This document shows, one piece after another, positions 1 to 7,700 of a stretch of DNA of 64,000 nt; position 1 is the first letter of the stretch; every line of letters begins with the position of its first letter. The position numbers were made by a program, and so were the translations under genes. Source of the stretch: Actinomycetes bacterium (GTDB lineage Bacteria; Actinomycetota; Actinomycetes; Mycobacteriales; Mycobacteriaceae); contig JAEWRC010000024.1 in the NCBI GenBank assembly GCA_023460175.1, positions 10,516 through 74,515 on the forward strand, given 5' to 3'. Under the pieces are notes generated by a model. That model had not been told where the DNA came from, did no database searches, and saw only the letters and a list, made by a program, of their open reading frames with translations.

Positions 1-375
1 CCGGGCGAGCTGCCAGCCGAAGCCGCGCACTGCCAACACCGCCAGCACCGCGCTGATCGTGCTCGCGGTCACCGCCAGGGCGATGCCCAGCGCGGAACCG
101 AACAGCAGGCCCGCGGCCAGCGTGAACGCGGTGCGCGGAAACGGCAGCACGGTGCCGAGGCTGTGCGCGGCCAGGAATGCCAGCGGGAACCACGGACCCA
201 GCGACCGGGCCCAGTCGCGCAGTTGCACGGCGGTGGGCAGCGGCACCAGCAATGCGATTGCGACAAGAATCACAATGGCGATCGCGGCGACGGCCACGCG
301 TCGTCGCGGGATCTGACGCACGATCCCGGTGACCGTCTCCGGGGCAGCGCGCAACGCGTCGATCATCCGTCTCAT
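1..375 (-). CDS. TVP38/TMEM64 family membrane protein (3' part outside window)
   Basis: The minus strand from an ATG at 375 stays open to the window edge, giving 125 codons of a membrane protein. A basic start (MRRMIDALR) is followed by a hydrophobic helix at about residues 27-45. A stretch reading LPFPRTAFTLAAGLLFG at about 75-92 is typical of the SNARE-associated/VTT domain of the TVP38/TMEM64 (DedA-like) family. A second in-frame ATG lies at 366. In M. tuberculosis a member of this family (Rv1491c) is also divergent from mutA, which supports the call. The family is linked to membrane lipid handling, but the substrate here is unknown. The C-terminal half and the stop codon are not visible. 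Confidence 0.85.
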   Translation of the reverse strand, partial: MRRMIDALRAAPETVTGIVRQIPRRRVAVAAIAIVILVAIALLVPLPTAVQLRDWARSLGPWFPLAFLAAHSLGTVLPFPRTAFTLAAGLLFGSALGIALAVTASTISAVLAVLAVRGFGWQLAR

Positions 376-491
376 TGCGCTGGCCACGGCAATTAAGGGT
401 ACGGGGTGCCGGTGAACAACGGCTGCCGCGCGCCGTGGCGCGCCGCCGCGGCCGGACGTCGGGCGCTTCATCGGCGGCCGCGGCCATCATC

Positions 492-497
492 TAGCCT
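492..497 (+). promoter_or_regulatory. candidate -10 box for the mutA-mutB-meaB operon
   Basis: TAGCCT fits the mycobacterial SigA -10 pattern TANNNT and lies 63 bases before the mutA GTG. A strong ribosome-binding sequence, AGGGGAG at 548-554, follows six bases before that start. No convincing -35 box was seen. The rest of 376-560 shows no gene. Confidence 0.4.
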
Positions 498-560
498 GAA
501 GCCTCGAGTGATCCGTCACCTCGCGGACCACTGCACGCTGCGATAACAGGGGAGCTGCCG

Positions 561-2426
561 GTGTCTTCAGGTGCCTCAGTCGTATCCGCCGATCAGGCCG
601 AGCTGGAACAGGCTCGCGCCCGCTGGCGCGATGCGGTTGCCGGTGTGCTCGCCAAGAGCACCCGCCGCGACGTTTCGGAGTTGCCCGACGAGCCCGAACG
701 GTTGCTCGACAGTCCCACCTACGAGGGCTTCGACGTCCGCCCGCTCTACACCGCGCTCGACGCGCTGCCGGAGCCCCCGCTGCCCGGCCAGTGGCCGTTC
801 GTCCGCGGTGGTGACGCGACGCGCGACGTGCTGTCCGGCTGGAAGGTCGCCGAATCGTTCCCGGCGTCCGGCGCGGCCGGCGGGGATGCCAATGCGACGT
901 TGCTGGCCGCGCTGTCGGAGGGCGTCAGCGCGCTCGTGCTGCGGGTCGGCGCCGAGGGCGTGCCCGCCGGGGATCTCGACCGGCTGCTCGAGGGTGTCTT
1001 CATCGAACTCGTGCCCGTCGTCCTGGCCGCCGGTGCCGACTACGTCGCTGCCGCCGACGTGCTGCTCGAGCTGGTGTCCGGCCTCGCCGACGATCAGCGC
1101 GCGACCCTGTCGGTCGACCTCGGCGGCGATCCGCTGACCGCGGCCCTCAGCGGGGTCCCGTCGGCATCGGTCGACGACGTCGTCGCGATGGCCCAGCGGG
1201 TCACCGAGTTCGGCGGTGCGGTCCGCGCGATCACCGTCGACGGTCCGGCGCTGCACAACCGCGGCGCCAACGGCGCCTGGGAGCTGGCCGGGGTCATCGC
1301 CGCGGCGGTGAACTACCTGCGGCTGCTGGCCGCCGCCGGTGTCGACACCGCCGACGCGCTGCGCCAGATCAGTTTCCGCCTTGCCGCCGACGACGATCAG
1401 TTCATGACGACCGCCAAGATGCGCGCGGTACGCCAGCTCTGGGCCCGGGTGGCCGAGGTGCTCGGCGCCCCGGACGCCGGCGCGGTCCAGGTGCACGCGG
1501 TCAGCTCGCTGGCGATGATGGCCCAGCGCGATCCGTGGGTGAACATGCTGCGCTGCACACTGGCCGCCTTCGGTGCCGGGGTCGGCGGGGCCGACACCGT
1601 CGAGGTCAACCCGTTCGACGTGGCGATCGCCGGCGGGGCGCCCGGGGTGTCCCCGTCGTTCTCGCGGCGCATCGCGCGCAACACCCAGCTGCTGCTGCTC
1701 GAGGAGTCCCATCTGGGCCGCGTGCGCGATCCGGGTGGCGGCTCGTGGTTCCTCGAGGATCTCACCCAGCAGCTCGCCGATCAGGCTTGGCAGAACTTCC
1801 AGGCCATCGAGGCCCGCGGCGGTTTCGCGGCGGCCACCGAGTTCATCGCCGAGCAGGTCGAGGCCGTGGCGGCGGCCCGTCGCGCGGACATCGCGCATCG
1901 GCGCACCGCGGTGACGGGCGTCAACGAGTTCCCGAATCTGGCCGAAGTACCGCTGCCACAGCAGGATTCGCCGGAAGGCGTGCTGCGTTACGCCCAGGAT
2001 TTCGAGGCGTTGCGCAACCGCTCCGACGACTACCTGGCCGCCAACGGCCAGCGTCCGCAGGTGCTGCTGGTGCCGCTGGGACCGCTCGCCGAGCACAACA
2101 TCCGCACCTCCTTCGCCACCAACCTGTTGGCCTCCGGCGGCATCGAGGCCAACAACCCGGGCCCGGTGGACAGCGCCACGGTCGCGGCCGCGGTCGCGGA
2201 GGCGGGTTCGACCGCCGCGGTGGTGATCTGCGGTACCGACGCCCGCTACGCCGACGAGGCCTCGGCGGTGGTCGAGGCCCTGCGCGGCGCCGGTGTCGAC
2301 CGGGTCTACCTGGCCGGTCCGGAAAAGGCGGTCGCGGCCGCCGAGCACCGGCCCGACGAATACCTGACTGCGAAAATCGATGCGGTCGAAGCGCTTTCCA
2401 CCCTCCTGACGCGATTGGGGGCCTGA
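561..2426 (+). CDS. mutA: methylmalonyl-CoA mutase small (beta) subunit
   Basis: This 621-residue protein is the non-catalytic small subunit of the heterodimeric, B12-dependent methylmalonyl-CoA mutase, which interconverts (R)-methylmalonyl-CoA and succinyl-CoA. It carries the mutase TIM-barrel region, including SRRIARNTQLLLLEESHLG around residues 370-390, closely matching the same block in MutB. The C-terminal flavodoxin-like domain lacks the DxHxxG cobalamin motif, as expected for this subunit. The GTG start is chosen because AGGGGAG (548-554) sits six bases upstream. mutB begins two bases after the stop, so the two subunits are co-expressed. Methylmalonyl-CoA is also the extender unit for methyl-branched lipids such as those of the nearby Pks2-like enzyme; that link is inference. 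Confidence 0.97.
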   Translation: MSSGASVVSADQAELEQARARWRDAVAGVLAKSTRRDVSELPDEPERLLDSPTYEGFDVRPLYTALDALPEPPLPGQWPFVRGGDATRDVLSGWKVAESFPASGAAGGDANATLLAALSEGVSALVLRVGAEGVPAGDLDRLLEGVFIELVPVVLAAGADYVAAADVLLELVSGLADDQRATLSVDLGGDPLTAALSGVPSASVDDVVAMAQRVTEFGGAVRAITVDGPALHNRGANGAWELAGVIAAAVNYLRLLAAAGVDTADALRQISFRLAADDDQFMTTAKMRAVRQLWARVAEVLGAPDAGAVQVHAVSSLAMMAQRDPWVNMLRCTLAAFGAGVGGADTVEVNPFDVAIAGGAPGVSPSFSRRIARNTQLLLLEESHLGRVRDPGGGSWFLEDLTQQLADQAWQNFQAIEARGGFAAATEFIAEQVEAVAAARRADIAHRRTAVTGVNEFPNLAEVPLPQQDSPEGVLRYAQDFEALRNRSDDYLAANGQRPQVLLVPLGPLAEHNIRTSFATNLLASGGIEANNPGPVDSATVAAAVAEAGSTAAVVICGTDARYADEASAVVEALRGAGVDRVYLAGPEKAVAAAEHRPDEYLTAKIDAVEALSTLLTRLGA

Positions 2427-2428
2427 CG

Positions 2429-4711
2429 ATGACCGCATCCGAGGTAGCCGGTAAGTCGACCATCCAGAGTTTCGCCGAGGTGCCGCTGCGCGGTACCGAG
2501 GCCGGGACCGCGGCCACGCCGGAGGCGGTGGCCGAATCGGTGCGCGCCGCCGCGTCCGCGCACGGCTACACCCCCGAGCAACTCGAGTGGGCCACGCCCG
2601 AGGGCATCGAGGTCAAGCCGGTCTACATCGCCGCCGACCGCGACGGCGCCGCCGCGGCGGGTTACCCGGTGGACAGTTTCCCGGGCGAGCCGCCGTTCAT
2701 CCGCGGCCCGTACCCGACGATGTATGTCAACCAGCCGTGGACCATTCGGCAGTACGCCGGGTTCTCGACGGCCGCCGAGTCCAACGCGTTCTACCGGCGC
2801 AACCTGGCCGCGGGGCAGAAGGGTCTGTCGGTCGCGTTCGACCTGGCGACCCACCGCGGTTACGACTCCGACCATCCGCGGGTGGCCGGCGACGTCGGCA
2901 TGGCCGGCGTGGCCATCGACTCGATCCTGGACATGCGGCAGCTGTTCGACGGCATCGACCTGGGTTCGGTCAGCGTCTCGATGACCATGAACGGTGCGGT
3001 GCTGCCCATCCTGGCGCTGTACGTGGTGGCCGCCGAGGAGCAGGGCGTGCCGCCGGAGAAGTTGGCCGGGACCATCCAGAACGACATTCTCAAAGAGTTC
3101 ATGGTCCGCAACACCTACATCTATCCGCCGAAGCCCTCGATGCGGATCATCTCGGACATCTTCGGCTACACCAGCACGAAAATGCCGAAGTTCAACAGCA
3201 TTTCGATCTCCGGGTACCACATCCAGGAGGCCGGTGCCACGGCCGATCTCGAGCTGGCCTACACCTTGGCCGACGGGGTGGAGTACATCAAGGCGGGCCT
3301 GGAAGCCGGTCTGGACATCGACAAGTTCGCCCCCCGCCTGTCGTTCTTCTGGGGCATCGGGATGAACTTCTTCATGGAGGTCGCCAAGCTGCGTGCCGGC
3401 CGGCTGTTGTGGAGCGAGCTGGTGGCGCAGTTCGACCCCAAGAACGCGAAATCGCTGTCGCTGCGCACGCATTCGCAGACCTCGGGCTGGTCGCTGACCG
3501 CACAGGACGTGTACAACAACGTCGCCCGCACCTGTGTGGAGGCCATGGCCGCGACCCAGGGCCACACCCAGTCGCTGCACACCAACGCGCTGGACGAGGC
3601 GCTGGCGCTGCCCACCGACTTCTCCGCGCGCATCGCGCGCAACACCCAGCTGCTGCTGGCCCAGGAGTCCGGCACCACCCGGCCCATCGATCCGTGGGGC
3701 GGCTCCTACTACATGGAGTGGCTCACCCATCAGCTGGCCGAACGCGCCCGGGCCCACATCGCCGAGGTCGCCGAGCACGGCGGCATGGCCCAGGCCATCG
3801 ACGACGGCATCCCGAAGCTGCGCATCGAGGAGGCCGCCGCGCGCACGCAGGCGCGCATCGACTCCGGCGCCCAGCCGCTGATCGGCGTCAACAAGTACCA
3901 GGTCGACGAGGACCAGGAGATCGAGGTCCTCAAGGTCGAGAACAGCCGAGTGCGCGCCGAGCAGTTGGCCAAGCTCGAGCAGCTGCGCGCCGAGCGCGAC
4001 GAGGCGGCCTGTCAGGCCTCGCTCGACGAGCTGACCCGCGCCGCCGCGGCGACCGGCCCCGCCGGGGACGACGGCCTGGGCAACAACCTGCTGGCGCTGG
4101 CCATCGACGCCGCCCGGGCCAAGGCCACCCTCGGCGAGATCTCCGATGCGTTGGAGAAGGTCTTCGGGCGCCATCAGGCCGAGATCCGGACCATCGCCGG
4201 GGTATACCGCGACGAGGTGGGGAATAGTCAGAACGTGGACGGAATCAACAACGCGACCGCGCTGGTGGAGAAGTTCGCCGAGGCCGACGGGCGGCGCCCC
4301 CGCATCCTGGTCGCGAAGATGGGCCAGGACGGCCACGATCGCGGCCAGAAGGTGATCGCGACGGCGTTCGCCGACCTGGGCTTCGACGTCGACGTCGGCT
4401 CGCTGTTCTCGACGCCGGACGAGGTGGCCCGCCAGGCAGCGGACAACGACGTGCACGTGGTCGGGGTGTCCTCGCTGGCGGCCGGTCACCTGACCCTGGT
4501 CCCCGCGCTGCGCGACGCGCTGGCCGAGGTGGGCCGTCCCGACATCATGATCGTCGTCGGCGGCGTGATCCCGCCGGGGGACTTCGAGGAGCTCTACGCC
4601 GCCGGGGCCAATGCGATCTTCCCGCCCGGGACGGTGATCGCCGATGCCGCGACGGGCCTGCTGGCCAAGCTGGCCGAACGGCTGGGCTACGACTTGAGCG
4701 GCACCGCCTGA
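2429..4711 (+). CDS. mutB: methylmalonyl-CoA mutase large (alpha) subunit
   Basis: This 760-residue catalytic subunit binds adenosylcobalamin and isomerises methylmalonyl-CoA and succinyl-CoA. The N-terminal substrate TIM barrel is recognisable (YPTMYVNQPWTIRQYAGF near residues 92-110). The C-terminal cobalamin domain has DGHDRG at residues 634-639, the DxHxxG motif whose His is the lower cobalt ligand, followed by the expected glycine-rich block near 710 (VVGGVIPP). The ATG at 2429 is chosen because it follows mutA by two bases and matches the family N-terminus; the frame stays open far upstream inside mutA, but that extension is an overlap artefact. Length is normal for the family. meaB follows after five bases. 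Confidence 0.98.
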   Translation: MTASEVAGKSTIQSFAEVPLRGTEAGTAATPEAVAESVRAAASAHGYTPEQLEWATPEGIEVKPVYIAADRDGAAAAGYPVDSFPGEPPFIRGPYPTMYVNQPWTIRQYAGFSTAAESNAFYRRNLAAGQKGLSVAFDLATHRGYDSDHPRVAGDVGMAGVAIDSILDMRQLFDGIDLGSVSVSMTMNGAVLPILALYVVAAEEQGVPPEKLAGTIQNDILKEFMVRNTYIYPPKPSMRIISDIFGYTSTKMPKFNSISISGYHIQEAGATADLELAYTLADGVEYIKAGLEAGLDIDKFAPRLSFFWGIGMNFFMEVAKLRAGRLLWSELVAQFDPKNAKSLSLRTHSQTSGWSLTAQDVYNNVARTCVEAMAATQGHTQSLHTNALDEALALPTDFSARIARNTQLLLAQESGTTRPIDPWGGSYYMEWLTHQLAERARAHIAEVAEHGGMAQAIDDGIPKLRIEEAAARTQARIDSGAQPLIGVNKYQVDEDQEIEVLKVENSRVRAEQLAKLEQLRAERDEAACQASLDELTRAAAATGPAGDDGLGNNLLALAIDAARAKATLGEISDALEKVFGRHQAEIRTIAGVYRDEVGNSQNVDGINNATALVEKFAEADGRRPRILVAKMGQDGHDRGQKVIATAFADLGFDVDVGSLFSTPDEVARQAADNDVHVVGVSSLAAGHLTLVPALRDALAEVGRPDIMIVVGGVIPPGDFEELYAAGANAIFPPGTVIADAATGLLAKLAERLGYDLSGTA

Positions 4712-4716
4712 TCGCG

Positions 4717-5706
4717 ATGACAGCCCCGTCGGCACTGAGCACAGACGAACTCGCCGGCCGCATCCGGCACGGTGACCGGGCCGCGCTGGCCCGCGCCATC
4801 ACCCTGGTGGAGTCGACCCGCGCCGACCACCGCGCGCAGGCCCAAGAGTTGCTGCTGGCCCTGATGCCGGAGGCCGGTTCGGCCATGCACATCGGCATCA
4901 CGGGGGTTCCCGGGGTCGGCAAGTCGACGTCCATCGAGGCGCTCGGCATGTACCTCATGGACCAGGGCCACCGGGTGGCGGTGGTCGCGGTGGACCCGTC
5001 GTCGACCCGGACCGGCGGGTCCATCCTGGGCGACAAGACCCGGATGTCGCGGCTGGCGGCACACCCGGACGCCTACATCCGACCCTCGCCGACCTCGGGC
5101 ACACTCGGCGGGGTGGCCCGCGCGACTCGCGAGACCATCGTCCTGTTGGAGGCGGCCGGATTCGACGTCATCCTGGTCGAGACGGTCGGCGTCGGGCAGT
5201 CCGAGGTCACCGTGGCCGGCATGGTGGACACCTTCGTCTTCCTGACGCTGGCCCGCACCGGAGATCAGTTGCAGGGCATCAAGAAGGGCGTGCTGGAACT
5301 CGCCGACATCATCGTGGTGAACAAGGCCGACGGCAACCACGTGATGGAGGCCAAGAAGGCCGCGCGGGAACTGTCCGGTGCGATCCGGCTGATCTACCCG
5401 CGCGAAGTGCTCTGGCGCCCCCCGGTGTTGACCATGAGCGCCCTGGAGGGCACCGGCCTGGCGGAGCTGTGGGACAGCGTGCTGAAGCACCGCGAGGTCC
5501 TGACCGCGGCCGGCGAGTTCGAGGCGCGCCGGCGCACCCAACAGGTCGAGTGGACCTGGGCGATGGTCCACGACGCGGTGCTCGACCGGGTGCTGGCACA
5601 TCCCGAGGTGAAGGGGATCCGCGGCGAGGTCGAACGGCAGGTCCGGGAGGGCGAGTTGACCCCGGCGCTGGCGGCCGCCCGCATCCTGGACGCCGCCGCG
5701 GAGTAG
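4717..5706 (+). CDS. meaB: MeaB/ArgK-type G3E GTPase, methylmalonyl-CoA mutase chaperone
   Basis: This 329-residue G3E-family GTPase protects and reloads methylmalonyl-CoA mutase with cobalamin. The Walker A loop GVPGVGKS lies at residues 63-70. Further G-protein motifs are visible: DPSSTRTGGSILGDKTRM after the first helix, ETVGVGQSE in the switch/G3 area, and NKAD for guanine recognition. The small C-terminal helical dimerisation arm is present. It is the third gene of a tight mutA-mutB-meaB operon (five-base gap), the standard arrangement. M. tuberculosis also has the gene (Rv1496), separated there from mutB by a toxin-antitoxin pair that is absent here. Confidence 0.96.
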   Translation: MTAPSALSTDELAGRIRHGDRAALARAITLVESTRADHRAQAQELLLALMPEAGSAMHIGITGVPGVGKSTSIEALGMYLMDQGHRVAVVAVDPSSTRTGGSILGDKTRMSRLAAHPDAYIRPSPTSGTLGGVARATRETIVLLEAAGFDVILVETVGVGQSEVTVAGMVDTFVFLTLARTGDQLQGIKKGVLELADIIVVNKADGNHVMEAKKAARELSGAIRLIYPREVLWRPPVLTMSALEGTGLAELWDSVLKHREVLTAAGEFEARRRTQQVEWTWAMVHDAVLDRVLAHPEVKGIRGEVERQVREGELTPALAAARILDAAAE

Positions 5707-5770
5707 TCGAGCAACGGTGACCGAGACTAACAGTTCGATAACTGCATGTTTGTTTGCTCGCTCCGGCGGG

Positions 5771-5776
5771 TAGATT
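5771..5776 (+). promoter_or_regulatory. -10 box of a probable leaderless lipL promoter
   Basis: TAGATT ends seven bases before the GTG start of the esterase gene, the spacing expected when transcription starts at the first base of the start codon. No Shine-Dalgarno sequence is seen. A leaderless transcript is therefore likely; this is inferred from spacing only. Confidence 0.5.
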
Positions 5777-5783
5777 TGGCTAG

Positions 5784-7055
5784 GTGAGCAAAGCATCTGC
5801 TTGGGAGCGCAGCGTAGCGCTTCCCGACGGTGTGGGCGGCGCGGCCGACCCCAGGTTCTCCTGCGCGGTGCGCACCTTCGCCAGCATGTTCCCGCACCGT
5901 AAATTCGGCGGTGGTGCGCTGGCGGTCTATCTCGACGGAAAGCCGGTGGTGGACATCTGGACCGGCTGGTCGGACCGCCGCGGCCGGCAACGCTGGACCG
6001 CCGACACCGGGGCCATGGTGTTCTCCGCGACCAAGGGGGTGGCCTCGACGGTCATCCACCGCCTGGTGGATCGCGGACTACTCGATTACGACACCCCGGT
6101 GGCCGAGTACTGGCCGGAGTTCGGCGCCAACGGCAAGGCCGACATCACCGTCCGCGAGATCATGAGTCACCGGGCTGGGCTGTCGCATCTCAACGGCCTG
6201 GGCAAGGCCGACATCATGGACCACCAGCGCATGGAGGAGTGGATCGCGGCCGCACCCGCATCCCAGTTGCGTGGCAAGCCGGCCTACCACGCGGTCACCT
6301 ACGGCTGGTTGCTCGCCGGGGTCGCACGGGCGGTGACCGGCAAGGGCATGCGACAGCTGTTCCGCGAAGAAGTCGCGGCCCCGCTGAACACCGACGGCAT
6401 CCATCTCGGGCGGCCCTCGGCCGACGCCCCCACCCGGCCGGCCCAGATCATCCATCCGCAGATGAACATCCAGAACCCGGTGTTCAACTTCCTGGCCCCG
6501 CGCGCAGCGATGCTGCAGATGACCGCCGGCTTCGGGGCGCTGTACTTCCCGGGGATGAAAGCCGTTGTGCAGGGCGATATCCCGTTGCTGGACAGCGAGA
6601 TTCCCTCGGCCAACGGAGTGGCCACCGCGCGCGGCCTGGCGAAGATGTACGGTGCCATCGCCAACGGCGGCGTCATCGACGACGCCGAGTACCTGTCACC
6701 GCAGATCGCCGCGGGCCTGACGGGGCGTCGCAGCCTGCGACTGGACCACAGCGTCGGGATGCCGATGGCGTTCCACCTCGGCTACCACGCCATCCCCATT
6801 CCCGGTGTGCTGCCCGGCTTCGGCCACGTCGGCCTCGGCGGTTCGGTCGGCTGGGCGGTGCCGAGCCTGGGGCTGTCGTTCTCGGTGGTGCACAACCGGC
6901 TGCTGACCCCGTTCGTGGTCCCCGATCAGGCCGGCTTCGTGGCGACCGCGGCGTTGATCCGTCGCGCCGCGGGCATCGCGCGCTCGCATGGTTTCGACCC
7001 GATCGCCGAGCAGGGTGCGCCGTACTGGAAGGAATCCACCTCCGCGGTGGGCTGA
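5784..7055 (+). CDS. lipL: class VIII esterase / beta-lactamase-family hydrolase (LipL-like)
   Basis: This 423-residue serine hydrolase has the class C beta-lactamase fold. The nucleophile motif SxxK is SATK at residues 81-84, and the tyrosine-containing second motif is near residue 170 (YHAVTYGWLLAG). A glycine-rich GFGHVGLGGSVGW block near 350 occupies the place of the third motif. These features are typical of family VIII carboxylesterases that act on short-chain esters. Position directly after the mutase operon matches M. tuberculosis lipL (Rv1497), a cell-associated esterase. No signal peptide is evident. The GTG start is supported by the -10 box seven bases upstream. The natural substrate is unknown. 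Confidence 0.88.
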   Translation: MSKASAWERSVALPDGVGGAADPRFSCAVRTFASMFPHRKFGGGALAVYLDGKPVVDIWTGWSDRRGRQRWTADTGAMVFSATKGVASTVIHRLVDRGLLDYDTPVAEYWPEFGANGKADITVREIMSHRAGLSHLNGLGKADIMDHQRMEEWIAAAPASQLRGKPAYHAVTYGWLLAGVARAVTGKGMRQLFREEVAAPLNTDGIHLGRPSADAPTRPAQIIHPQMNIQNPVFNFLAPRAAMLQMTAGFGALYFPGMKAVVQGDIPLLDSEIPSANGVATARGLAKMYGAIANGGVIDDAEYLSPQIAAGLTGRRSLRLDHSVGMPMAFHLGYHAIPIPGVLPGFGHVGLGGSVGWAVPSLGLSFSVVHNRLLTPFVVPDQAGFVATAALIRRAAGIARSHGFDPIAEQGAPYWKESTSAVG

Positions 7056-7700
7056 TTCGGATTCGGTATTCACCTGCCGGACAACGCCGGTTGTCGTCGC
7101 CGTCTCGACTTAACCAGAGGTGGTGTGCGCTACGTGCGCACGGGTAGCCACGAGGGTTCCTGACGTGGTGTTCAACCACTGCCGGCCGGGACGACCTGCC
7201 CATCTCGCAAACCGCCTGTGGTTCGCGGGAATTCACCGTTGGCGCGCATCCGACCGCCTCACTGGGTAAAACACAACGGTGTCGCGGTGGCGGCGAGTTG
7301 CTGAAGCGGCGACTCACAGCAGACTCATAGCTAGTTCCCGATGCAAGCATAAACGTTTGCTACCTATTGCGAAAGCAAAGTTTGACCGGGGCGCCGGCGG
7401 AGTCGCCGGCGGCGGGCCAGTTCGCCCGAGGATATCTGAAAGTACCTGCCTACCAGCCTATTTCAACACCATTGGGCACGCACGGTCCGCACGACTGCGG
7501 ATACCGTGGCGGCCCATTGAGAGATGTCGCATGGAACCATCAATTCGCCCAAAAATTGGCAGATGCGTCATCGGGAGGGGCTAGGCTTCCGAACCGCACC
7601 TAGAGTCACGATAGGCATCGGCTCGAAATCGGACCCACCCACGGCGGTGGAATTCGGCCTAGTGTGGCGATTTGTCTCCTCGCCGACCGCGAGCAGAAGA
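7056..7700 (+). other. 645-base gene-free region upstream of pks2
   Basis: No convincing coding sequence lies here; open frames are short and lack mycobacterial character. It is less GC-rich than its surroundings. It holds a PhoP-box-like direct repeat (7314-7331), an AAACGTTT palindrome (7351-7358) inside a longer imperfect inverted repeat at 7343-7360, and a small TTGC-GAAA-GCAA hairpin (7367-7378). Several TANNNT sequences (7582-7587, 7601-7606, 7612-7617) could be -10 boxes close to the pks2 start. The size and content suggest a complex regulatory region or a long leader. Confidence 0.6.
7314..7331 (+). promoter_or_regulatory. PhoP-box-like direct repeat upstream of pks2
   Basis: TCACAGC, four bases, then TCATAGC. 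The described M. tuberculosis PhoP consensus is two TCACAGC half-sites spaced by four bases; here 13 of 14 positions match. pks2 of the SL-1 locus is a known PhoPR-controlled gene in M. tuberculosis, so the position is meaningful. Binding has not been shown. The site lies about 370 bases before the pks2 start, which implies either a long leader or a distal promoter. Confidence 0.6.

Noticed and set aside
7524..7700. N-terminal extension of the polyketide synthase from 7524
   Set aside because: The extra 59 residues match nothing in the family and overlap several promoter-like boxes; ATG 7701 gives the normal KS entry.
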